From Agapetus fuscipes (Eukaryota > Arthropoda > Insecta > Trichoptera > Glossosomatidae): 64,000 nt of DNA. The stretch is taken from positions 17,049,960-17,113,959 of the forward strand of contig OX637333.1 of the NCBI GenBank assembly GCA_951799405.1, given 5' to 3'. A program made the position numbers and the translations under genes. This document shows positions 24,501 to 36,500 of the stretch, piece by piece (the stretch's first letter is position 1; each line of letters opens with the position of its first letter). The notes beneath the pieces were generated by a model. The model made no database searches, was not told the origin of the DNA, and worked only from the letters and a program-made list of their open reading frames with translations.

Positions 24501-27500
24501 ACATATGTCTCTTTTCGTTTTGTGATGACCAGCTTTGAAGCGCGGCCCTGCTGGGCCCCCGCGCTGCCGCGAACCGTCACCTCTTTGAGGTTAGGTTGTG
24601 CGCTTTTGCAGTTGCCCGGCTAGCACAAGACTCCTCAGGGTGGTGTTCAGGCCCAACACCTTGCTCGCTTTCCACTGATGCTAAAGAGGTTAAAAAATAT
24701 AGGTGATGGAGAGAAAAACCGGGTAAAGGAAAGACGGGATTTATTTTAAATTATGAGAAATGAGAGCATCACCACGCTAAACTGCACGACTGACTGGTTC
24801 TAAGTTTAATTAGATAATGTATTTAAAGGGTTTGATTAGCTCACGAGGATGGAGAGAAGTCTTGGTGCTGGGATGCGGGTAGTCGATGCTGGGGCGCCGG
24901 CAACGGCAACGCTTTTGGCGGGATGTCGGGCTCCACACTCCGGAGGAATTGCGGCACGGGGCTCAGCCCGCGATAAGACGGGAGCGCTCGGCTGGACGGG
25001 GCAGGCGCTTCGTCCTCCTGAGGAACTTTGGGCACGGGGCTCCGGATATCGAGTAGCCAAGCGGGCGCTTGCGACGGGTAAAGCAGGGGCTCCTTCCTTC
25101 CGAGGAATCCGCCACGGGGGACCCAGGCGCGGCCAGGGGCTGTGTGTTGCAGGCAACAACGGCGACTCAAGCCTTCTCCGATAGATGTTCTTGGCCACGC
25201 CTGGTAGGTATTATTGGTTCAGGTGTTGAAGAGCTTGTGTCCTCAGAGTTTGTGTCCTCGATTGTGGGAGGTCGACGCCTTTTATAAACTCCCTACCAGC
25301 GCGATGCGGAGCTTAACGGGGGATTTTAAGTGTTTCCCTCCTAACTGACAATCTCAGCCTGTCTTCTTCCTCTCATTGGGATCCGGTTCAATTTCTGTGG
25401 CTAAAGATGCGCTTCAATTTCTTTCAAGTTGGTAATGACATTATTTTTCGTTTGACAGGTATAATGTTTTGACAGATCATGTCTTCTTCTTCTTCTTTTT
25501 TCCCACAGGTAGCTATCTGACATGCTAGCTACCTGACATTCCCGCTCGTCGCTGAGGCAAAAACGCACCTCGCGCAGAGAATCCAGCGAAGTGAGCTTTT
25601 TGACGTTGTGTTCAGACATAAGTTAGTTTAAAATATATGTTTAACAGTATACCAGTCAGTGCGAAGCGTAGGTGGCGGTGGTTGAACAAGACATACAGAG
25701 AAGAGGTCGTACGCAGACGACATGAATTGTACACAGGTAGCTCTGAAACAGGTTTAAAATATGTATAAGAAATGGTGTAAAAGATATGAGACAAAGCAAA
25801 TTGAAATTGACACAGAAATAAATTTGTACATTACATAGTTAAGACAAAATAAAATGAAATTGTAAAAGTGATGTTTTGTTCTTGTAAAATAATAAAAATT
25901 TAAGTCATGATTATTAAGTGGTAGAATTTGGTCTTTGTTCTAAGTTTTAATGGTGGCACACAATTCACATTTGGGGTACAGGACCCTAAGCACTAACGAG
26001 TCTAGCTCGTTTTTCACTTATTGCTCTTGAAAACACAAAAATTTTGCCTTTGTACACAGAAATTTATTTTTAGGTATCTACCTGCCTAACAGACCAAAAT
26101 CATCCAGCAAGCAGTCAATAAGTACAACGTGGTGAGCTCTCATACAAAACAATAACAAGTTGTCTGTTACATGTGGGTTACAAAAGGAAAGGATCTAACT
26201 ACTTATGATCCTTCGGTTCGATTCACACTCTTTTGGAAGAACCGATAAGAAACCAAGAGAGGCGGAAAGGAGGTAGGAACACCATGGAAAAACAATGAGG
26301 TGGCCCGTTCATTGGCCAGTGCAACGCGAGAGGGCGTGGCACACTGATCTCACTATTCAACACAGGTAATCCTGGGATTGGGAAGTACAGGTTATACATA
26401 TTATATACATGAAGTACAGGGTATACATATTACATACATGAAGTACATGAGAAAATTCAAAAATATTAGACAGACAGATGTTGTGGTAATTTGAAGTAGA
26501 GGTGAAGATCTCCTGCTCGAGATGTGACAATACCGGTCTGAAGACACAGTACTGACCACACTCTGTCGGCATTTCTTGACCGCTCCGACCAGCGACGATT
26601 TAGGACTCTAGCCCTAGTCACAAAGTTGGGTGCTAGGGTTTTTGCTTCAATGAACAACGAAGAAGCGTTGATCATTGCCCGGGCAGGTATAGGGTGGTAA
26701 CTAGCGTACGCCCCGAAGCAAGCCCTTCTGAGGGGTTTCTGAGTGAGTCAACATTCGGTACATACTGCCTCCGTGCAGTATACGCCGACGTACATGACAA
26801 TAACTAAACTCCCCGGCAAACACTACGCCGTGGTGACTGTCCCAGCTAACAATGCTTTTAGTAGTCTAGGCCTGGCTTCAGGAGGTGGTCAATCTTCATA
26901 CCACTCTTCTCCTTGGGTTCCAGTGTGTCCTCAGGTTTTGCCCACATGGCGAAAACCTTCCTTCCGTCAATAAATAACATGATAAATAAACACAGGGATA
27001 CAATCCGTTGGCGCCATCCGAAGATGCAAGCCTGGCGTACCCATCACTCCAAGGTGATTTCAAAAAATGAGTCAGCAGACTCCCCCAAGTCTCGTCAGAC
27101 TGGTACCAAGTCCCGTCGGACTTCAAGTCTCGTAAGACTTCCAACGCACTCCGGCGTTGCCAATCCCGTTGGATTGCAGGAGTATCCCGGTTACGTCAAA
27201 CCACTCCTCACGCTTCTCCCAAGCGCCCCACAATCATCCCAGATTGTGTCCAGTCCCCTTCGACTGCTCCAACGCACTCCAGCGTTACCGGCAAGGGCTC
27301 CACCCTTTCCCAAGACGTGCTCGCTACGTCTTCCCACGCATTCACAGCGTTCGGCAGCATACCACCTTTGTCAAGGTGTATTGCCTATGATGTTCACAGA
27401 TGTTCTCTTGATGTCTACATCTGGACTAGCTCAGCTCTCCTTCTCGTTCCCTTTTTGAGCGCCACCAAGTTTTTATCAAAACTTGGAAAGTTGAAAAATC

Positions 27501-30500
27501 ATGCAGGCAATAAACGTAGACAAAGTAACAAAATACAAAACAATGAAACAGATTAAAGAAGGTACAGTGTTGGATAAACAGCTGGTGACCTTGGATTGTG
27601 ACCTGGCCAAATTACCTGACATCACTCATGAGAGTGTGTACTTTGAGTCCGCAATCAAAAGACAACCCGCGTCCAAAACATGTAAACAAGAAAGAAAGTA
27701 CAGATCCATTCTCCGAAGAGAACCTGCTGGATTCTGACTCACGACCTGGCCAAATTACCTGATCCAACTCGCAAGGAGTTGATACTGTGGGTCGGAGACA
27801 AAAACAGACAGTTTTCTGCAGTTGAGCATAAATGAATATGCGAGTTGAAAGAATACATAAGAAGAAAAAGAAACATTCATTTAAATAATAAGAAAAAATG
27901 GACACCAAACAGGTCTCCCTGGAGCAAACGAGTAGGTATTGATGTAGAAAGATTTTGATGCTTAGTAAAATTAACGGAATGACTTCGAACAGCACTCCCT
28001 GCCGAGGGCGCAATTCAACGGGGAACGGTCAAAGTCATATTTCAGGACAAAAATGGAATTTGCAAAATTAAGATATGGAGTAATAAGTTTATAGAGAAGA
28101 CGTCATGCGTGATCATCGCAGACATCTTGGTGTTTGTAAATGAGTTTACGCATCTACTTTTCGTTTGCTCGTAGGAAAGTAGTTCACTCTTCCGCCATAG
28201 CAGGTCCAGCTCCGAGAATATCCTTCATGTGATATTCTCCCAGCTGAAAAGCCAAACAGCCTTTCTCTCGCCCTTCACGTCCGCCTGTCTGCCCTCCGTA
28301 CATCTTCAGAAATTCCTCAACCGCCTTGGTGATGATTTGTTTACCGTTGTCACAAACAACGGACCTCGGCATTCCCCGGGAAATAAAGATGCTTGTCTCA
28401 AGCTTCTTTATTATTGCTGCCGCTGTGACATATTTTAATGGAAATATCCCAAAAATATTTCGTGAAAACATCCACTACCCCAAAAAGGCTCTCCTTGAAA
28501 CTTTCGGAGAGTTCTTGTTGAGAAAAAAAAAATTGAAAAAAAATTTTTTTTTTTTTTTTTTTTTGAAATGTTGAGAACCCCTTGAAATTTTTTGTTGAGA
28601 AAATTTAACGAATGGTTACGCCTCTGGAAATAGAGACGCCCAAAAAATTTGGAAAGAAAGAAGAAAGAAAAAAAAAAAAATTGTCAAAAATTTACGGAAG
28701 TTTGAGAATGCGTGTCTGGATTTTAGAATTACGTAACTCAAATTTTGAATTCTTCCAATTATCATCAAACCACGAAAAACGGTTAACAATCCTCAAGATG
28801 ATAAAGCACAACGACCAAAACCACAAATATCCCAGGTGGAAACGACTTCAAAGTACCACAAAACCCGAAACACAAAAACAACACTTTTCACTTGGAACAC
28901 AATTTGCTGAAATAAAACTTTATTTGTTAATGGGGAAAATACAATGTGGATCGAGCAACGGTGTCTTTTGTTAAGGTTATACGAGAGCTTAAGAAGATTA
29001 TTAATATCGGGACTAAAGAACCTCTTTAATTGTTTTATGAAACTAAAATCGTAATTTTATGTCAAATAACTTTGACTCATCGTAATCAGATGGCGTTACT
29101 CACCAGCGTTTTGGTTTTTATAAACTGTTGGATAAACGCTATGGTTGGTAAACGCTTTTAGAATTCACCGGTAGGGCTTAGAAACTTTTCTTAGCCATTT
29201 TGTGTTTCTTTTTTATAATACATCAAAAAAATCCTGACTTTTATTAAAAGCAATAAGTTGTACATTTATTAAATAAAAGCATTTACTTTATTTCGAAATA
29301 AATTAATTTATTATTTGTTACACATTTCATTTTTCACAAAAATGTATAGAAAGTAACACAACGCTCCTTGAGAGCGTTTTACTTTTTATATAATTATGGA
29401 CAATTCTATGGTTGTGTATCTTCAGATAAAAGATTCAGCACACATATGATAGAGTGTTAAACACTCTTTAACAATTTATTGCATCTTGAATACAAACATG
29501 GATTTGTGTGCAGAGCACGCAATATTTTTATTTACCCTAAGTGCGACGTTCCGCTGCTCTGCCCTGCTTACGAAAAAGGCAGTATCTGCAAAATATTTGT
29601 TTTGAGATAATCTACTTCAAACTTTGAAGTTGGGCTAACTTATTTAAATTTAAAGATTTCAGTTTCAATTTTTTACCATGGTTTTTGTGAGTGACCCTTT
29701 ACGTATAACTATTAAAAAATATGAAAATAAATGAAAAATTCATAAAATTATAACACTTACTGCTTTTTGGTTATGACTGTTATGAGAAAAACTAAGCATA
29801 AAAGCAGTAAGTGACAGATACTGCTTTTTTTCTCAGTAAATGTACAATTAAAGAGGCAGTAAGTGCTTTATTTCTGCTTAGTGATTTTTATAGCAATGAA
29901 ACAAAGCAGGTTAACTTAAATAATTTACTTATCTAATCTAAGCTGCAGAGATATATATCAATTCTAATCTAATCTAATCTAATATAAGTTGCAAAGATAT
30001 GTTACATTGGAGATTCACATTACATGCATTCTCACAACCAGACACGTACAAGTTTGCGCTTGCACATGACTCATGTGAACCTATAACATAAAAAGCAAAT
30101 CTCAAATGGACATACACCCTGCAACTCTTGCCGTCCTTCCCTGAGACAGGGGTGACATTGGCAAAGTGAACCATTTTTACAGCATGGGTGGTCAGCCGCA
30201 TACCAACTTATAAGTCAAGGAACGTACACGACAATTTAAATCAATAAATAATCATTTCTATGAACATCAAAACTAAAACAGAAAACAAATTCCAATTTTA
30301 TAAACCCAAGCCGCCAACATTACAGATCAACCGCCATTTCTATCTGTCCTTACATACTTTTTTCATTTCCTCCAGTCTTTGGTAAAGGTTTATGAATTTT
30401 TCATCCCAGCGAAGAGCAAATTTGAAAATATAAATGGTATATTTTTTGTGCTCCGCCGGGATTCGAGCCCACGCCCTTCCATTCTTGCAACGTATACTTT

Positions 30501-33500
30501 CTTCGTCAGTATTTCCTCATTCATTCTCTCCATATGCTCAAACCATCGAGTATGTAGTAGTTATGTAATATATAGAAAGAAGCACTTAAGCAAAATAAAA
30601 ATATTTTTTGAGATACGAGGTTTTGAAAGTAAGGCGACGATATTCTGAATCAGCAAATAACTTTTGTTTTGCCAAAATATTTGCCAATGAATCTTTCTAG
30701 TGGAATACCTGTATATACTATTATACTAAGCCACAGCGCTTATGTATACGTAAGTTCTCACTCGTGCATTTCCGTCGATATACGAAGATATACGAGTATA
30801 CCCGAAGTGTAAAATTCTCGTAACTATAGGAAATAGACCGCATGCGAAAAATGTATCGAATCTCAAACAGCATCTCGAGCTGGCGTTTTGGTTTTCATGC
30901 ATTTTTGTACCTGTTTGGTCCAGTTTTAACGTAAACGCTTGAACTCCGTTACACTTAAATTTCGGACTCATAATTTTTTGGTCAAAAACGAAGGAGATAT
31001 TATATTTAAAGCCAGTTCACGAATCCGCCACAGTTTATCCGTGGCGCCAAAGACTGGATCATTTTTTGTATGAAAATCTTTCTTTTTCCATTATTAATTA
31101 TAAATTAGAGGAGAAAAAATAAAACAAGTAATGCATTGAAAACATAAAAAATATCACTTCAAATCCTAAAAGGAAAATAAACCATTAAAAGACGAATTTA
31201 GCTACAATATCGTATGCAAAATTTGGGTACTTTTTAAATAATCATAAAAAATCAATGAAAAGTAAAAAAAAACAACTAACAAGTAGAAAAAATAAAACTA
31301 ATCAAAAGGAATGTTTTTAAATAAAAAAAAGTTAGGATTTATTCATAAGAACAGTGGAAATCTCCATTTAAGGTATCTCCGTAAATAAAATTATTTTGAA
31401 TTGGTATTTTATGGAAAAAAATACCTAATTTTATGTGTTAATTTAAACTGGAGAAAAAATACTACCTTACCATTCAAAATATGGGTTATTTCGGTCATCA
31501 AAGTTGGGCGCGCTGACCTCTCAATCACCCTTAAGGCGCCACTGTAATGAAGCACTGCGGACCTCCCACTGAACCTCCATGGCCCTACCTGGAAAGGCAG
31601 ACCATTTTGAGGTTAGGACGGGTTCTACTGACAAGGGGGCCCTTTGAGGTTAGGTGGCGCGCTTTTGCAGTTGCCCGGCTAGCTAAAGACTCCTCAGGGT
31701 GGTGTTCAGGCCCAACACCTTGCTCGCTTTCCACTGATGCTAAAGAGGTTAAAAAATATAGGTGATGGAGAGAAAAACCGGGTAAAGGAAAGACGGGATT
31801 TATTTTAAATTATGAGAAATGAGAGCATCACCACGCTAAACTGCACGACTGACTGGTTCTAAGTTTAATTAGATAATGTATTTAAAGGGTTTGATTAGCT
31901 CACGAGGATGGAGAGAAGTCTTGGTGCTGGGATGCGGGTAGTCGATGCTGGGGCGCCGGCAACGGCAACGCTTTTGGCGGGATGTCGGGCTCCACACTCC
32001 GGAGGAATTGCGGCACGGGGCTCAGCCCGCGATAAGACGGGAGCGCTCGGCTGGACGGGGCAGGCGCTTCGTCCTCCTGAGGAACTTTGGGCACGGGGCT
32101 CCGGATATCGAGTAGCCAAGCGGGCGCTTGCGACGGGTAAAGCAGGGGCTCCTTCCTTCCGAGGAATCCGCCACGGGGGACCCAGGCGCGGCCAGGGGCT
32201 GTGTGTTGCAGGCAACAACGGCGACTCAAGCCTTCTCCGATAGATGTTCTTGGCCACGCCTGGTAGGTATTATTGGTTCAGGTGTTGAAGAGCTTGTGTC
32301 CTCAGAGTTTGTGTCCTCGATTGTGGGAGGTCGACGCCTTTTATAAACTCCCTACCAGCGCGATGCGGAGCTTAACGGGGGATTTTAAGTGTTTCCCTCC
32401 TAACTGACAATCTCAGCCTGTCTTCTTCCTCTCATTGGGATCCGGTTCAATTTCTGTGGCTAAAGATGCGCTTCAATTTCTTTCAAGTTGGTAATGACAT
32501 TATTTTTCGTTTGACAGGTATAATGTTTTGACAGATCATGTCTTCTTCTTCTTCTTTTTTCCCACAGGTAGCTATCTGACATGCTAGCTACCTGACAGTT
32601 TATAATATTAATGTTATTTATTTGTGGTGTGCAATAAAGTTTATTATTATTATTATGATTCTGCAGTAGAATTGCAAACAATGCTCTCTAGATTGAATGA
32701 AGCTTTGTTAGGTAACCATTTGAAGTTGAATGCAAGTAAGACGAAAGTATTGATTTTTGAAAGAGATGATGAAAATATGAATTATGAATTTAAAATTAAT
32801 GGAATGAATGTTGATGTCGTAAATGAGTTTGTATACCTGGGAAGTAAGTTTGAAAAAGATGGAAGAATGACCGGTGAATTTGAAAGAAGAATAATGAAAG
32901 GCAGGTGCGTACTGGGTGCTACCGCTAGCATCGCCAAAAACCAGAATCTTTCAAAAAATGTTCGACTGGCGGTGCACGGTGGTATACTAGTGCCCACTCT
33001 GATGTATGGAAGTGAAGCCTGGACGGTGAGTGAAAGTGAGATTAGTAAAGTCCATACGGTAGAAATGGATTACTTAAGAAGTATGATTGGAAAAAGACGG
33101 AGTGATAGGGTGAGGAATGATTTTGTTAGAGAGGAATGCGGTGTAAGAGAAAGTGTGAAAGTAAAGATTAAAAGAAGTATACTTAGATGGTTTGGACATT
33201 TGGAGAGAATGAATGAGGAAAGAATGACGAAGAAAGTATATGCTGCAAGAATTGATGGATGTCGCGGAAGAGGAAGACCGAGAAAGGTATGGATGGACCA
33301 AATTTTCGAAATAGCGAGTGAATGGGATATCCAGAGTCATAATAAAAGGAGAGCTTGCATGAAAAAAGTTATGATTTTGGATGAAATGAAAGAAGTATGC
33401 AAGGACAGGAAGAAGTGGCGGCTAATCTGCAATGCTGATTTTTAATGTTGGTTTATTGGCTTGCTACATTTTTTGCATAAGACATTTTTTACTTTTTTTG

Positions 33501-36500
33501 TATAGATTTATTTTTAAGGTTTTGTTGTTTTCTTATACTTAAATGTTATTTATTACTCGTATTCCTTGACTTATAGGTTGGTATGAGGCTGACCACCCAT
33601 ACTGTAAAAAATGGTTCACTTTGCCAATGTCACCCCTGTTTCAGGGAATGTCGGCAAGAGTTGCAGGGCCTATGTTCATTTGAGGTTTGGATTTTATTTG
33701 TAAGTACACAATCAGCATTTGTAAGCGCGAACTACACGTGTTTGTTTGTGGGCAGACATCTGAGAGCTTTGAATGAATATATCCTTGCAACTTAGATTAT
33801 AGATTATATAGTACAGTAATAAGGCGTTATGTTTAAATTGTAATGAAACCATAGCTGTTCTCAAAGAATATAACATTAAACGACACTATGAATCGAAACA
33901 TCTTCAAATTTACTCCAAGTATACAGGAAGTTTGCGGATGGAAAAATTTGAAGCTTTGAAGCGCAGACTCAAATCGCAGCAATCTTTGTTTACCAAAGCA
34001 AATACTGAACAAGAGTCTGCAACTCGCGCCAGCTTTCGTGTGCCTCTTGAAATGGGAAAACGTGGCAAACCATTCACCGATGGAGAAATGATAAAAGAAT
34101 GCTTGATTGCAGTAGCCGAAGAAATATGCCCCGAAAAGGTAAATTTATTTAAAAATGTCAGTTTGTCAGCAAACACCGTGGCTCGGAGGGTGCAAGACAT
34201 CGCAGAAAAAATATCATCTCAACTGTCTGACAAAAATGGACATCATGAGTGGTTTTCTCTAGCATTGGATGAGTCAACGGATGTGTCAGATACTGCTCAG
34301 GTGCTGATTTTTATTCGCGGAGTAGATAAAAGCTATGAAGTGTATGAAGAACTTCTTGATATTGATAGTATTCACGGCACGACAACTGGGGCAGATATTT
34401 TTAAGGGAGTTGAAAATGCTATTAATAAAAAGAACCTTCGATGGAAATTTTTTAAATCTTTTACAACTGATGGAGGCAAAAATATGTGTGGTAAAAATAA
34501 AGGAGTGGTTGCACTTGCGTCAAAGGCTGTAGAAAATGATGGTGGTTCAAAACCATTAGTCTTACAATGTATCATTCATCAACAGTCCTTGTGCGGAAAA
34601 TGTTTGGATATGTCTGAAGTTCTAAAACCAGTCATATCAGTTGTTAACTTCATCAGATCCACTGGGCTGAATCACCGACAATTCCGCGAGTTTATTCAAG
34701 AGATTGGAGAAAATGACTTACCACATCATACTGCCGTACGCTGGCTTAGTTGCGGAAAAGTCCTTAACCCTTAATTAGTCGCATGGGGTCAAAGCAATTT
34801 CGCATAAAAAAATGAAGTATTTGCTGAAGGCACTCAGGATGAACTCAAAACTTCATCCTCAGTCGTCGTGCAGAGAGGATGTTCTCCTGAAGACGTCGGC
34901 TACGTCGCTGACGAAACGTCGAGAATTATGTAAGTTCTCTCTAAACGGTTTGTTAAATATCCGATTTAAATTAAGTTTTGAAATTTGTTCAGTTTTAAAA
35001 ATTAATATACTTAATTGTCAAAATATTTTATTAACTTTAATATTTAATAAATAATACAAAATATTCCTACAATTTCGGGTCATCGGTGACCCCATGCGAG
35101 TAGTTATGTAATTTTCTTCATGCGAGTAATTAAGGCTTAAGCGCTTTTTTGAACTTCGAGCATAGATCGAAATTTTTTTTAATGAGAAGCAGCGCCCTTT
35201 TGCGGATTTAGAAAATAGTGAATGGATGTGGAAGTTAGCATTCTATGTCGATTTGACAAATCATATGAACGAACTGAATTTGAGATTGCAAGGAGAAAAT
35301 CAGCTTCTCCCTGATTTATACACCAATATCAAATCCTTCAGGCAGAAAATAATACATTTCAATCGCAATTACATAAAAAATGTTTCTCACATTTTAAAAC
35401 ATGTGAAATATTCAGCCACACTACAGAGACTGAATTTCCCGTCCATTTTGCAATCGAAACTTTGAGTGCTTTGAAGATAAATTTTGATACTCGTTTCTCA
35501 GATTTTGATGTCATTGCGAATGAAATTAATCTTAAAAAATTAAAATTAAAAATTAAATAAACAAATTGTATTAGGTTACGGGGCGAGTAAAATTTAATAA
35601 TGTATGACCGGTTTCGGAAACAATGTTTCCATCGCGCCCCTTAACCTAATACAATTTGTTTATTTTATTTTTTATTTTAATTTTTTAAAAATGAAAGGTT
35701 ACAAAGTGAATGCCTCATCAATTAATGAAATTAATCTTTTTCAAAATCCTTTTGATTCTGTCATTGAAACCCTGGCTCCGGAAGTCCAAATGGAAATAAT
35801 TGATTTACAGTGCAGTGATATGATTAAGAACAAATTTCAAAATTCATCTTTGCTGGAATTTTATAAGAGTCTTCCACTGGAACAATTTGATAATTTTCAT
35901 AAATTTGCTCGTGGGTTTTCTGTTTTTGGTACTACTTACTTGTGTGAGAAAACGTTTTCCAAGATGAAGTATACAAAGAATGTTTACAATATTTTTTTAA
36001 ATATATTTACCCTTACCACTGGTGTAAAAGCGACAAAAAATGGAGAAGACTATTATATTTGGGTGATAAAAGCATTCACATAAACAACATACCTAGTCAA
36101 AAAAAGTTTTAAGAGTGCTTTTTACACAAACAGTAGTATAGGGAAAATGCTCTATAACAACAAGGATCGTTCGGATCACATGGAGGGTGGAGGCGTGTAC
36201 CGCATATCATGCAACCAATGCGAATCAGTATATGTAGGACAGACCTCCAGGTCTATTCATACAAGAATAAATGAGCACAAAAGAGCTTTTAGGGGTCTAT
36301 CCGGGTACTCTGAGATGGCGGATCACTGTATCGAAAACGACCATTCGTTTGATATAACAGGAGTAAAGATCCTTCACTCGGGGTGCAAGGGTAGACAACT
36401 AATGGCTCTTGAAACTCTAGAAATTCAAAAACATTTGAGCCATGTTGTTAATAAACAAATACCTACTCCTTCTCCTCTTCTAACAAAGCCCACCTTTAAA

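Larger units (their letters stand above)
33818..36085 (+). pseudogene. BED/hAT transposase (GTF2IRD2/ZBED-like), broken by insertions
   Basis: Starts inside a BED-type finger (A-L-C-L-N-C-N-E, K-R-H-Y-E-S-K-H), then R-R-L-K-S-Q-Q-S-L-F, A-L-D-E-S-T-D-V-S-D-T-A-Q, T-T-D-G-G-K-N-M-C-G, C-I-I-H-Q-Q and H-T-A-V-R-W-L-S-C-G-K-V-L. It continues after a TTAA-flanked MITE (34768-35136) as F-F-E-L and N-E-K-Q-R-P, and after a second insertion (35534-35723) to the hAT dimerisation motif Y-L-C-E-K-T-F-S-K-M-K-Y. The last part is replaced. The N-terminus is cut by the RTE copy. It is presumably the transposase of the 16-kb hAT. Confidence 0.85.

Noticed and set aside
24836..25198. 120- and 109-codon Pro/Ala-rich frames, duplicated exactly at 31895-32257
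   Set aside because: Open on both strands because the DNA is GC-rich; conserved only because the whole repeat is duplicated. No domain.
26913..27458. 181-codon plus-strand ORF over the hairpin array
   Set aside because: The frame runs through the palindromes with Ser/Pro/Arg-rich composition and no domain; the structure is in the DNA, not the protein.
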